From: an uncultured Clostridia bacterium
GTDB taxonomy: Bacteria; Bacillota; Clostridia; Christensenellales; Aristaeellaceae
Direction: 5' to 3'
DNA: 64,000 nt
Assembly: GCA_934632155.1 (NCBI GenBank)
Contig: CAKTXZ010000006.1
Span: forward strand, 1 to 64,000
The translations under genes were made by a program, and so were the position numbers. This document shows, piece after piece, positions 34,243 through 43,031 of this stretch. How positions within the stretch are numbered: position 1 is the first letter of the stretch; every line of letters starts with the position of its first letter. Below the pieces are notes generated by a model. That model saw only the letters and a program-made list of their open reading frames with translations, was not told the DNA's origin and did not search any database.

Positions 34243-35139
34243 TCAGAACAGCGCGTTTACAAATTCCTTCGCGTCAAAGGCCTGCAAATCATCGATTCCT
34301 TCGCCTACGCCGATATACCATACCGGAACGTTGAGCTCCTTACGAATGGCGATGGCGACGCCGCCCTTGGCCGTGCCGTCCAGCTTGGTCAGGATGATAC
34401 CGCCAATCTCCGCCGCCTCCTTGAACTGCTTGGCCTGCTGAATGCCGTTTTGCCCCGTCATTGCATCCAGCACCAGCATGCAGCGCATTTCGGCCTCGGG
34501 GTATTCGCGGTCAATGATGCGGCGCATTTTGGCAAGCTCGTCCATCAGGTTCTTTTTGTTGTGCAGCCGTCCCGCCGTATCCACAATCAGCAGGTCGATG
34601 TGCCGCGCCTTGGCCGCCTGCACCGCGTCGTACACCACGGCGGCAGGGTCGCTGCCCTCCTGATGGCGAATGATGGGCACGTTGGCGCGCTGCGCCCAAA
34701 CGGCCAGCTGCTCGTCCGCCGCGGCGCGGAAGGTGTCCGCCGCCGCCAGCATCACGCTGCGCCCGATTTCCTGAAAGCGCAGCGCCAGCTTGCCGATCGT
34801 CGTGGTCTTTCCCACGCCGTTCACGCCCACCACGAACATCACCATGGGCCATTTGAGCGGCGGGCGCGGAATGTTCATTTCCTCAATGATAATCTGCTTG
34901 AGGATTTCCTTCGCGCGCTCCGCGTCCGTAATTTTTTCCGCCGTCAGGCGGGCGCGCAGCTTCTGCATAATCTCCAGCGTCGCGGGCATTCCAACGTCCG
35001 CCAGAATCAGAATGTCCGTCAATTCATCGTAAAAATCCTCGTCCACCGCGCGGGTATTCTTCACCAATTCGTCCACCTTGTCCGTCAGGCCGCCGCGTGT
35101 TTTGGTCAATCCCTGCTTGAGCCGCTGAAAAAAGCCCAT
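34243..35139 (-). CDS. ftsY: Signal recognition particle receptor FtsY
   Basis: A 298-aa SRP GTPase that docks ribosome-SRP complexes at the membrane. It has a short A domain and a helical N domain (residues 1-90), then the G domain with P-loop GVNGVGKTTTIGKLA, AADTFRAAADEQL, DTAGRLHNKKNL, and TKLDGTAKGG, and ends with YIGVGEGIDDLQAFD. The short acidic region is typical of Firmicutes. It is the last gene of the plsX-acpP-rnc-smc-ftsY run, 30 bp after smc. Confidence 0.97.
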   Translation of the reverse strand: MGFFQRLKQGLTKTRGGLTDKVDELVKNTRAVDEDFYDELTDILILADVGMPATLEIMQKLRARLTAEKITDAERAKEILKQIIIEEMNIPRPPLKWPMVMFVVGVNGVGKTTTIGKLALRFQEIGRSVMLAAADTFRAAADEQLAVWAQRANVPIIRHQEGSDPAAVVYDAVQAAKARHIDLLIVDTAGRLHNKKNLMDELAKMRRIIDREYPEAEMRCMLVLDAMTGQNGIQQAKQFKEAAEIGGIILTKLDGTAKGGVAIAIRKELNVPVWYIGVGEGIDDLQAFDAKEFVNALF

Positions 35140-35169
35140 GCAAATCCTCCTTTCGGATCATCGATTCGT

Positions 35170-38100
35170 TTATTCGTAATCCTGCAAATTCACCGACACC
35201 ATGCCTGATACGCCCTTTTCCTGCATTGCCACGCCATAGAGCGCATCGCAGCGCTCCATCGTGCCCTTGCGGTGCGTAACCACGACAAACTGCGTGCTCT
35301 TGGCGTATTCGGAAAGATAATCGGCAAAGTAGCCGATATTCGCCTCGTCCAGCGCCGCCTCGATTTCATCCAGAATGCAAAAGGGCGTAGGCTTGAGCTT
35401 CAGCATGGCAAAAAGAATGGCGATGGCTGTCAGCGCGCGTTCCCCGCCGGAAAGCAGGCTGAGCAGCTGCAGCTTTTTCCCCGGCGGCTGGGCAATGATC
35501 TCAATACCGCAATTGAGCGCGTCGCCCGGGTCGGTCAGCTTCAGTTCGGCCTGCCCGCCGCCGAAAAGCCGCGCGAAGGTCTCCTTAAAGTATTCGCCGA
35601 GCTTTTCAAATTCCGTCACAAACTGCTTTTCCATCTGCGTCAGCAGCCGGGAAATGAGCGTCTGTAAATCCTCCTCCGCCTTGGTCAGGTCGTCCCGCTG
35701 CGCGTTGAGTTCGTCAAAGCGCTCCTTGGTGGCGGCGTATTCCTCAATCGCCCCCACATTGACCGGTCCCATCTCGCGAATACGCCCGCGAAGCGCCGCC
35801 GCCTCGCGTTCGCCGCCCGTCAGGTCAAACGTGCCCGCAGCACGATACTCCTCGGCCATGGCATAGGTTAGGTCGTAGGTGTTGAAGATGTGATCGGTTA
35901 TCACCTTCAATTCGTTTTCCGCCCGGTCGCAGGCCATTTCGGTTCTGTGCAGCTTCGCGCTGTCCTCGTCGTAGGCCCTGTGCATTTCCTCGCTCAGGCG
36001 CACGCATTCGCGCCGCCGCGCGTTTTTCTCCTGGCGTGTTTTTTCCTGCTCATCCACGGCGCGCTGCTGCTCCGCCGTATGCTTCTCCATTGCGGCGCAG
36101 TTTTCCTCCGCTTCCCGCAATTCGCGCACCGACTGCGCAAGGGCGGCCGCGCGCTCCTTTTCCTCGGCGTCCAGTCTGCCAATCGCCTCGCGAAGCTGCG
36201 CAAGTTCCTGATCGCGGCGCGCGCTGTCACGGCGCAGCGTGTCCAGCGTATGCGCAAGCTCGGCGTATTCCAGCCGTGTTTTGGTTACCGCATCGCGCTG
36301 GCGCTCCGACTCCGTGCGGGCCGCAAGCAACGCCTTTTGCAACGCGTCGGTTTTCTGGTCCATCGCCTCGCGGTCAATGGTCTGGTGCTCGGTTTGCGCC
36401 TGCGCCGCCGCAAGGTCGCGTTCAATTTCGGCAATGCTCTCGGTCAGCTGCGCCTGCGCCGCCTGCGTACGGTCGCATTGGTCGACCGCCGCCGCCCATT
36501 CGGCCTTGGCGTTAAAGACGCGCTCCTGCTCGCGCGCGACGGCGATTTCCTCCTGATGCACACGCTCCATGGCCTCGTTGCGCAGACGCTTGAGCTCCTC
36601 GCGCTCCTGCTGCATATGCGTCAGGCGATCGCGCAGGGCGGAAAGCTCCCCGCGTTCTGCGTCCACCCGCTTTTGCAGCTCCTTCATCTCGCGCTCGCGC
36701 CCCAGCAGGCTGACGGCGCTCTTTTGCGCCGTGCCGCCCGTCATGGAGCCGCCGGAGTGCATCACGTCGCCCGTGAGCGTAACCAGCCGGAAAGCGTGCC
36801 GCCCGGCGCGCATGATGGGAATGCCGCTGTCCAAATCGCGTGCGACGACCGTACGCCCCAGCAGGTTTTCCATAATGCCGCGATATTCGGGCGCATAGGA
36901 AATTAATTCGCTCGCCACGCCGAGACAGCCGGGCATGGACAGCAGTCTGCGTTCCTCGCCTGTGAGCACGCGGGATTTCACGCTCGTCATGGGCAGAAAC
37001 GTCGCGCGTCCAAGCCGATTATTCCGCAAATAGTCGATGATTCGTTTGGCGCTCTCCTCATCCTCGGTCACAATATTTTGCAGCGCGCCGCCCAGCACCA
37101 TATCGATGGCGGCTTCCAGCTCCTTGGGCACCTGCATCAGGCGCGCAACCACGCCGCGCACGGCGGGATCCTGCTGCGCATATTGCAGCGCACGGCGAAC
37201 AGATTGGTTGTAGCCCTCCATTTCGCGGCTCATCTCGTCCATCAGCTTCAGCCGGCTCACGTCCGCCTGATACTGCACGTTCATGGCCTGCGCCTTTTCG
37301 GCCGCCGCCTGCGTTTCCTGCGTAAGCGAACGCAGACGTCCCTCGGTCTGCGCCGCGTCGGCCTTGAGCCCGTCCAGCCCGCCGGCGACATTCGCGGCCT
37401 GCTCCTGCGCGCTTTTCAGCGCCGCCGCCGCGTCATCCCGCCGCCGGTTGCAATCGACAACAGACTGTTCAATTTCCGTCAACCGCTTTTTCATCTGCGC
37501 GCAGATGGCCTGCTGGCGCGCCTGCTGGTTCTTCATGTCGGAAAGGCGGTTGACGGCGGAAAGAATATCCGCCTTATGGGAATCCAACGCCTGCTCTTTT
37601 GCATCCGCTTCCTGCAACAGCCGGTCCAGCCGCGCCTGCTCCCGATCCATATCGGCGCGCGCGCGGCTCAGCGCCGCGTCATTCCGCTGCGCATCCTGCT
37701 CGCCCTGGGCAAAGAGCGCCTCCAATTCATGCAGCCGGCGCTCGTTTTCTTGGCGATCCTGCGCAATTCTTTGCAGATGCTCGCGCCCGCTCTCAATTTG
37801 CTGCTGTGTGCGGGCAAGGCGGCTTTGCTCCTCGTGCCACTGCCCGGCAGCGTTCATATATGCTTCGCGCTGCGCGGAAAGCTCGCCCTCCAGACGTTCG
37901 ATCGCCTCGTCCAGCCCTTCGCGCTCGGCCGCATTTTCATTCAAACGCGCCTCGTGATGCATCAGTACGTCGCGCAGGCCCTCCAGCGTCTGGTTCAGCG
38001 CCGCGATACGATCCTTCGCCTTATCATGGCGAAGCAGAAAGATATTGATTTCAAGCGTTCGCAGACGCTCCGACAGCTCCAGATATTCCTTGGCCGTGGC

Positions 38101-38727
38101 CGCCTGCTTTTCCAAAGGCGCTACGCGGCTGCCCAGCTCCTCCAGAATATCGTTGACACGGCTCAGATTATCGCGCGTGCGCGCCAGCCGACGCTCTGCG
38201 TCCTCCTTCCGGACGCGATATGTCATCACGCCCGCGGCCTCCTCAAAGACCTGACGGCGATCCTCGCTCTTTACCGACAGAATTTCGTCGATACGCCCTT
38301 GTCCGATCAGCGAATAGCCCTCGCGCCCGATGCCGGTATCGCGGAAAAGCTCCAAAATGTCCTTCAGGCGGCAGGCGGTTTTGTTGAGGTAATACTCACT
38401 GTCTCCGTTGCGATACACCCGCCGCGTGACCATTACCTCAGCAAAATTGGATTTGAGCGCCCCGTCCTCGTTGTCGAACACCAAGGAAACCTCGCAGTAG
38501 GAGGCTGCTTTGCGCTTGGCGGTGCCGTTGAAAATTACATCCTCCATTTTCGCGCCGCGCAGCACGCGGGCGCTCTGCTCGCCCAGCACCCAACGCACGG
38601 CGTCGCCGATATTGCTTTTACCGGAGCCGTTGGGGCCGACAATGCCCGTAATGCCCTGATTGAAGACAATCTCCGTACGATCGGCAAAGGATTTGAACCC
38701 GTAAATCTCCAGCTTTTTCAGCCGCAT
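35170..38727 (-). CDS. smc: Chromosome segregation protein SMC
   Basis: A 1185-aa SMC ATPase, full length for a bacterial condensin. The N-terminal head has GIVGPNGSGKSNIGDAVRW (Walker A) and the C-terminal head has LSGGERALTAIAILFAM (signature) and FCILDEIEAALDEAN (Walker B). The two long coiled-coil arms (about 170-500 and 680-1030) flank a hinge near 510-660 (GVVARLMQVPKELEAAIDMVLG). It works with ScpA/ScpB to organise and segregate the chromosome. The start is 6 bp after the rnc stop, so translation is coupled. Confidence 0.97.
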   Translation of the reverse strand: MRLKKLEIYGFKSFADRTEIVFNQGITGIVGPNGSGKSNIGDAVRWVLGEQSARVLRGAKMEDVIFNGTAKRKAASYCEVSLVFDNEDGALKSNFAEVMVTRRVYRNGDSEYYLNKTACRLKDILELFRDTGIGREGYSLIGQGRIDEILSVKSEDRRQVFEEAAGVMTYRVRKEDAERRLARTRDNLSRVNDILEELGSRVAPLEKQAATAKEYLELSERLRTLEINIFLLRHDKAKDRIAALNQTLEGLRDVLMHHEARLNENAAEREGLDEAIERLEGELSAQREAYMNAAGQWHEEQSRLARTQQQIESGREHLQRIAQDRQENERRLHELEALFAQGEQDAQRNDAALSRARADMDREQARLDRLLQEADAKEQALDSHKADILSAVNRLSDMKNQQARQQAICAQMKKRLTEIEQSVVDCNRRRDDAAAALKSAQEQAANVAGGLDGLKADAAQTEGRLRSLTQETQAAAEKAQAMNVQYQADVSRLKLMDEMSREMEGYNQSVRRALQYAQQDPAVRGVVARLMQVPKELEAAIDMVLGGALQNIVTEDEESAKRIIDYLRNNRLGRATFLPMTSVKSRVLTGEERRLLSMPGCLGVASELISYAPEYRGIMENLLGRTVVARDLDSGIPIMRAGRHAFRLVTLTGDVMHSGGSMTGGTAQKSAVSLLGREREMKELQKRVDAERGELSALRDRLTHMQQEREELKRLRNEAMERVHQEEIAVAREQERVFNAKAEWAAAVDQCDRTQAAQAQLTESIAEIERDLAAAQAQTEHQTIDREAMDQKTDALQKALLAARTESERQRDAVTKTRLEYAELAHTLDTLRRDSARRDQELAQLREAIGRLDAEEKERAAALAQSVRELREAEENCAAMEKHTAEQQRAVDEQEKTRQEKNARRRECVRLSEEMHRAYDEDSAKLHRTEMACDRAENELKVITDHIFNTYDLTYAMAEEYRAAGTFDLTGGEREAAALRGRIREMGPVNVGAIEEYAATKERFDELNAQRDDLTKAEEDLQTLISRLLTQMEKQFVTEFEKLGEYFKETFARLFGGGQAELKLTDPGDALNCGIEIIAQPPGKKLQLLSLLSGGERALTAIAILFAMLKLKPTPFCILDEIEAALDEANIGYFADYLSEYAKSTQFVVVTHRKGTMERCDALYGVAMQEKGVSGMVSVNLQDYE

Positions 38728-38733
38728 CTTGCC

Positions 38734-39396
38734 TTATTCCCCCGAACGCGACAAATAGTCAAGCGCCGCTCTGGCCGCTTCCTGTTCCGCGCGTTTTTTG
38801 CTTGTGCCCGCACCGCGCCCCGTCGCCGTGCCGTCGATGCGGACGACCACCGTAAAAATCCTTTCGTGCGGCGGCCCTTCCTCGGCAATGGTTTCATAGA
38901 CCGGCATGGGCCGACCCCGGCCCTGAAGGTGTTCCTGCAGCGCGGATTTGGCGTCGTTCACTCCCTGATCGGAGCAATCCCCGATCAGACGAAGCACCAT
39001 CGCGCGCGCCGCTTCCAGCCCGCCGTCCAGATAAACGGCGGCCAGCACGGCCTCAAACGCGTCGCAAAGCACGCTTGGGTTCTTGCGCCCGCCCGTTGCT
39101 TCGCAGCTTCTGTCCATCATCAGCGCTTCGCCCAGCGCAATCTGCCGTGCGGCCTGAGCCAAACGCTCCTCCCGCACCAGCTTCTGCCGAAGCTGCGTCA
39201 TCGCGCCCTCATGCATTTCCGGATGCATCGCGTATATCTTTTCACTGACGCAAAGCTCCAGCACCGCGTCGCCCAAATATTCCAGCCGCTGGTTGTTTTC
39301 CGGGCCTGCGGAGGGATGCGTCAGCGCGACGCTCAGCAGCCGCTTATCGGCAAAGCGATAGGAAATCGCATGCTCCAGCCGTGAAAGATCGACCAT
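38734..39396 (-). CDS. rnc: Ribonuclease III
   Basis: A 220-aa double-strand-specific RNase that matures rRNA and degrades structured RNA. The endonuclease domain carries the signature NQRLEYLGDAVLELCVSE (about residues 32-49) with metal-binding Glu and Asp, and further DAFEAVLAAVYLDGG. The C-terminal dsRNA-binding domain includes DAKSALQEHLQGRG, and GAGTSKKRAEQEAARAAL. I use the ATG at 39396, which has GGAGGG before it, rather than an earlier in-frame ATG-like start lacking one. It lies between acpP and smc. Confidence 0.95.
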   Translation of the reverse strand: MVDLSRLEHAISYRFADKRLLSVALTHPSAGPENNQRLEYLGDAVLELCVSEKIYAMHPEMHEGAMTQLRQKLVREERLAQAARQIALGEALMMDRSCEATGGRKNPSVLCDAFEAVLAAVYLDGGLEAARAMVLRLIGDCSDQGVNDAKSALQEHLQGRGRPMPVYETIAEEGPPHERIFTVVVRIDGTATGRGAGTSKKRAEQEAARAALDYLSRSGE

Positions 39397-39464
39397 GACA
39401 GTCCCTCCGAAGGACGGGATAAGCGCGCCCACCGTATCGTGAGCGCGCCTGCCCGTTTAATTGC

Positions 39465-39692
39465 TTACATTCTTTCTTCGATGTACTTGACCACGTCGCC
39501 TACGGTCTTGAGTGTGGTAATGGCGCTGTCGTCCACCGTCATGCCGAACTCGTCCTCCAAGTCCATAATCAACACCATGACGTTCGCACTGTCGGCCTTC
39601 AGATCCTCCACCAGCCGCTTGTCGCGCGTCACGTCCTTTGCGTCCAGCTTGAACTGCTTGGCGATTATCGCCGCAACCCTTTCATAGACCAT
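39465..39692 (-). CDS. acpP: Acyl carrier protein
   Basis: A 75-aa acyl carrier protein that carries growing fatty acyl chains on phosphopantetheine. The attachment Ser is in LKADSANVMVLIMDLEDEFG; most ACPs have DSLD here, so the DSAN text is a small variation. The ATG at 39692 has AAGGAGG 7 bp upstream. It sits between plsX and rnc, the common order in Firmicutes. Confidence 0.93.
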   Translation of the reverse strand: MVYERVAAIIAKQFKLDAKDVTRDKRLVEDLKADSANVMVLIMDLEDEFGMTVDDSAITTLKTVGDVVKYIEERM

Positions 39693-39708
39693 GTTCGCTT
39701 CCTCCTTT

Positions 39709-40713
39709 TTATTGACCGAGCTGCCCGGCCACATCCTGTTCGATGGCCTGCGTCACCTGATTGCGCGCCATGCGCACGGCCTGACGAACCGCGCAGGCAA
39801 TGGCATGCGCGTTGCTGGAGCCGTGCGCCTTGACCACCACGCCCTTCACGCCCAGCAGCGGCGCGCCGCCTACCTCGGTATAATCCATGGATTTCTTCAG
39901 GCGGCGAAACGCGGGCTTGGCCATCAGCGCGCCGATTTTGCTGCGCGGATCGGCCATTAATTCCTTTTTCATCATGCCCATCAGCGTTCCCGCAACGCCC
40001 TCCATGAATTTCAGAACAAGATTACCCGAAAAGCCGTCGCACACCACAACGTCCGCCAGATCGGCGGTAATGTCGCGGCCCTCGATATTGCCTACAAAAT
40101 GAAAGCTGGCTTCCCGCATCAGCGGATACGCGGCCTTGCAAAGCGCATTGCCCTTTTCGGCCTCCGCGCCGATATTCACCAGTCCGACGCGCGGGTTTTC
40201 CACCCCCTGCACGCAGCGCATATACGCCGCGCCCATCACGCCGAACTGCGGCAGATACTGCGGCAGGCAATCAACGTTCGCGCCGCAGTCAATCAGGCAA
40301 AAAAAGCCTTTGCCGTTTGGCAGAAGCGGCGCCAGCGCCGGACGGTCAACACCCTCGATACGCCCGAGACGAAACATGCCGCCCGCCAGCGTCGCGCCGG
40401 TGGAGCCGGCGGAAACAAAGCCGTCGGCCGCGCCCTCGCGCACGGCCAGCATGCCGCGAACCTGCGCCGCGTTCTTTTTCTGGCGAACCGCCATCACGGG
40501 CGCGTCGTGATTGGTAATTACCTCCGGCGCGTGATCCAGCGCAAGTCTGTCCGCCACATCGTCCGCGCCGGCCAGCAGCGGGCGAATGGTTTCCTCAGGC
40601 CCGCCCAGCGTAATGCGCAAATCGCCGTCGCTCCGCAGCGCCTCCAAAGCGCCCTCTACGGTGCATTGCGGCGCGTTGTCGCCGCCCATGGCGTCCAGAT
40701 AAATGTGAACCAC
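39709..40713 (-). CDS. plsX: Phosphate acyltransferase PlsX
   Basis: A 334-aa enzyme that converts acyl-ACP to acyl-phosphate, the first step of membrane glycerolipid synthesis. Conserved text: IYLDAMGGDNAP at the start, DGFVSAGSTGATLAGGMF, LIDCGANVDCLPQYL, FVGNIEGRDI, VVVCDGFSGNLVLK and VVVKAHGSSNAHAI. I chose the GTG at 40713 because AAGGAG lies 8 bp ahead of it, giving the usual PlsX N-terminus (VHIYLDAMGG); a GTG at 40731 would add six residues. It heads the operon with acpP. Confidence 0.93.
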   Translation of the reverse strand: MVHIYLDAMGGDNAPQCTVEGALEALRSDGDLRITLGGPEETIRPLLAGADDVADRLALDHAPEVITNHDAPVMAVRQKKNAAQVRGMLAVREGAADGFVSAGSTGATLAGGMFRLGRIEGVDRPALAPLLPNGKGFFCLIDCGANVDCLPQYLPQFGVMGAAYMRCVQGVENPRVGLVNIGAEAEKGNALCKAAYPLMREASFHFVGNIEGRDITADLADVVVCDGFSGNLVLKFMEGVAGTLMGMMKKELMADPRSKIGALMAKPAFRRLKKSMDYTEVGGAPLLGVKGVVVKAHGSSNAHAIACAVRQAVRMARNQVTQAIEQDVAGQLGQ

Positions 40714-40751
40714 TTTCTTCACTCCTTGCACGGAATTCCAAAATCCATATT

Positions 40752-40780
40752 ATTTTACCACAGCGCGCGCAAATTGACAA
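40752..40780 (-). promoter_or_regulatory. Promoter of plsX-acpP-rnc-smc-ftsY
   Basis: Minus strand: TTGTCA, 17 bp, TAAAAT, about 40 bp before the plsX start. I see no FapR-type operator over it. Confidence 0.65.
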
Positions 40781-40827
40781 GCCTCTTGGGCGCTGGGAGA
40801 ATATTTCGCACGGAAAAAAACCTCGAT

Positions 40828-40856
40828 TTGACAAATATCTTCGCTTTGGCTAAAAT
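40828..40856 (+). promoter_or_regulatory. Promoter of the glycosyltransferase gene
   Basis: TTGACA, 17 bp, TAAAAT, about 70 bp before the start codon and divergent from the plsX promoter. Confidence 0.7.
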
Positions 40857-40924
40857 AGATTGGAATGATTGCATCAAAAACGCACCATTGCACGAACCAT
40901 TAACCGCTTAGGAGGAGCATCTTT

Positions 40925-41728
40925 ATGCAGAATGATACGCTGGTCAGCGTCATTGTGCCGGTATATAACGCCCGAAAATTCCTTTCCGGCTGCGTGGAAA
41001 GCCTGCTCACACAGACGCACGCCAAACTGGATATTGTGCTGGTCGACGACGGCAGCCGGGACGACAGCCTGACGCTGTGCCGTGAATATGCCCGAAAGGA
41101 CGCGCGCATCCGCGTCATATCGCAAAAAAACGCGGGGCCCGCCGCCGCCCGAAACGCCGCGCTGGCGCTGGCTCGCGGCGAATATTTCATGTTCGCCGAC
41201 AGCGACGATTACCTGCCGCCAGACGCCTGCGAGCGGCTGCTCGACGCGATGGAGGGCAACGACCTTGCGTTGGGGCATTTTTACTATCAATTGGACAAGA
41301 CGATTTCCGAACGTGGCCTATTGGCTGGCAGCCGCACGATAGGCGAACGCGAATTTTTGCTTTCTTTGCTTGAGCGACCGGGCACGTTCTACTTTAGCGC
41401 CCTCTGGAACAAAATGTACCGCGCCGACCTGATTCGCGATCTGGGCCTGCAGTTTGACCCGTCGCTCGTCTGGGGCGAGGATTTCGCCTTCAATATGCAG
41501 TATTATCACGCCGTGCGCAGCGTCGGGCTGGTTGAAGCGCCGGTATACTACTACGTAAAATCCATGAACAGCAGCTCCCTCTTTTCCTGGCTGAATATTC
41601 CAAAGTCCATTCGCATCAAGGCTCGGCTCTATCGGCATTACAAGGCGCTGTTCGTTGAAAAGCAGCTCTATGAGACGCACCGCGCCACCATCCACCGCTA
41701 CATCTGCAACATTACACTGACCGACTGA
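40925..41728 (+). CDS. Family 2 glycosyltransferase
   Basis: A 267-aa GT-A fold glycosyltransferase. The N-terminus has VSVIVPVYNARKFLSGCVESLL, followed by VLVDDGSRDDSLTLC, KNAGPAAARNAAL and FADSDDYL, where the last Asp pair is the metal/nucleotide-sugar site. WGEDFAFNMQYY supplies the catalytic ED region. There is no transmembrane helix. It probably transfers a sugar to a wall or capsular polymer. AGGAGGAG precedes the ATG. It is a single-gene unit ending at a terminator 150 bp later. Confidence 0.9.
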   Translation: MQNDTLVSVIVPVYNARKFLSGCVESLLTQTHAKLDIVLVDDGSRDDSLTLCREYARKDARIRVISQKNAGPAAARNAALALARGEYFMFADSDDYLPPDACERLLDAMEGNDLALGHFYYQLDKTISERGLLAGSRTIGEREFLLSLLERPGTFYFSALWNKMYRADLIRDLGLQFDPSLVWGEDFAFNMQYYHAVRSVGLVEAPVYYYVKSMNSSSLFSWLNIPKSIRIKARLYRHYKALFVEKQLYETHRATIHRYICNITLTD

Positions 41729-41877
41729 CACGTCGCTCAATGCCAAATGCATCACCCGCCTGCGCCTTTTCCGTTCCTGCTCCGTCCCGCGACGATCGGC
41801 TGATTCTGGGCAGCAAAAAACGGCTCGCATTTTGTCGCATTCCGGCTTGCAAACGGCATGAGCCATATTCTTCTTTG

Positions 41878-41912
41878 AGACCCGCGGCTTTTTTCGCCGG
41901 CGGGTCTTTTTG
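41878..41912 (+). terminator. Terminator of glycosyltransferase gene
   Basis: AGACCCGC-GGC pairs with GCCGGCGGGTCT with one bulged base and a T-rich loop, followed by TTTTT. Confidence 0.75.
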
Positions 41913-42031
41913 GGGGAAGATTCCATATGGCGCTTCACAATATGGAAACGTTTGTTCTTATTGAGTTGTATATCCATTCGTGTGGATACCTTTTTTGATA
42001 CGAATTCCTTCTGTTTAATCGTGTCTTATTG

Positions 42032-42038
42032 TGTCGAA
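42032..42038 (+). promoter_or_regulatory. Spo0A box (0A box) upstream of spo0A
   Basis: TGTCGAA, the core Spo0A-binding consensus, lies about 45 bp upstream of the -35 of the spo0A promoter. The position is suitable for autoregulation, but a single seven-base site is weak evidence. Confidence 0.5.
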
Positions 42039-42083
42039 TACACGCTTTGAATATCGAAAATACTTCTGTTAGGCCATGTTTCA

Positions 42084-42111
42084 TTGCAGATTTCCAAACT
42101 TCTTTTATAAT
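42084..42111 (+). promoter_or_regulatory. Promoter of spo0A
   Basis: TTGCAG, 16 bp, TATAAT. A sigma-H-type promoter was looked for and not found. Confidence 0.5.
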
Positions 42112-42213
42112 TGATAATAACAAACGGAAAACATGAAAGAAACTGTTGAAGTCGCGCGCTTGAACAGTATTCCGACACGGTTTTCGATCCAAAAAAGAGA
42201 GGGGTTCCAAATC

Positions 42214-42987
42214 ATGAACACGATCCGAATTCTGGTTGTAGACGACAACGACGAGCTGCGCCTTTGCATGATCGAGTATCTGAAAAAGCAGCAGGACATC
42301 ATGATAGCCGGCGAAGCCTCCAACGGCATGGAGGCGATGAAGCATGTGCATGGCAATCAGGTGGACGTCATGCTGCTGGATATGATTATGCCAAACATGG
42401 ACGGCTTCGGCGTGCTTGCCCAGCTGCAGCGCGTTCCGCCGGAAAGCCGGCCGCAGGTCATTGCCGTTACAGCCCTCGGACGTGATGATTTTATTCGCCG
42501 TGCAGTGGATCTGGGCGTATCCTACTACATGATTAAGCCCATCGACATGCCCATCCTGCTGGAACGCATCCGCGAGGTCTCCCGCCATGGCGGAGGCGTC
42601 GCCTCCGGCGCGGCGCCCGCCCTGCAATTAAACGGCGTCTCGCTGGACGATCGGCTTTCCAACCTGTTCCTTTCCATGGGGATTCCGGCGCATATTAAGG
42701 GGTATCAGTTTCTGCGCGAGGGCATTAAGCTGGTGATCGACCAGCCCACCATGCTCGGCGGCATTACCAAGGAGCTGTACCCCGCCATCGCGCGTAAATT
42801 CGGCACCTCCTCCAGCAAGGTCGAGCGCGCCATCCGGCACGCCATCGAGGTGGCCTGGAGCCGCGGACGCGTGGATACGCTGAACAAGGCCTTCGGCTGC
42901 TGCGTAGCGCTTCCGGGCGAAAAGCCGACAAACGGCGAATTCATCGCCTTGATTGCCGATAAGCTTTCCATGGAGCATTCCGCATAA
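42214..42987 (+). CDS. spo0A: Sporulation master regulator Spo0A
   Basis: A 257-aa response regulator. The receiver domain has the acidic pair DD at residues 10-11, the phosphorylated Asp at residue 56 (MLLDMIMPNMDGFG) and the YYMIKPID lysine. The C-terminal DNA-binding domain includes IPAHIKGYQFLREGIKLV, the recognition region TKELYPAIARKFGTSSSKVERAIRHAIEVAWSRGR, and the C-terminal KPTNGEFIALIADKL. These are highly diagnostic of Spo0A. The ATG at 42214 has AGAGAGGGG upstream; further-upstream in-frame ATGs do not. It commits cells to sporulation by binding 0A boxes. A gene of unknown function follows 44 bp later. Confidence 0.97.
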   Translation: MNTIRILVVDDNDELRLCMIEYLKKQQDIMIAGEASNGMEAMKHVHGNQVDVMLLDMIMPNMDGFGVLAQLQRVPPESRPQVIAVTALGRDDFIRRAVDLGVSYYMIKPIDMPILLERIREVSRHGGGVASGAAPALQLNGVSLDDRLSNLFLSMGIPAHIKGYQFLREGIKLVIDQPTMLGGITKELYPAIARKFGTSSSKVERAIRHAIEVAWSRGRVDTLNKAFGCCVALPGEKPTNGEFIALIADKLSMEHSA

Positions 42988-43031
42988 AATTACATCGAGG
43001 GCGGCATGCTACCTCTCGGAGGGAAAAGACG

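Larger units (their letters stand above)
41729..42213. other. Intergenic region before spo0A
   Basis: About 485 bp without a gene. The left half holds a terminator (41878-41912). The right half is AT-rich and holds a Spo0A-box-like heptamer (42032-42038), a promoter (42084-42111) and a leader of about 95 nt ending in the spo0A ribosome-binding site. Confidence 0.6.

Noticed and set aside
37078..39384. 768-codon open frame on the plus strand
   Set aside because: Antisense to smc and rnc, and the composition is typical of a shadow frame.
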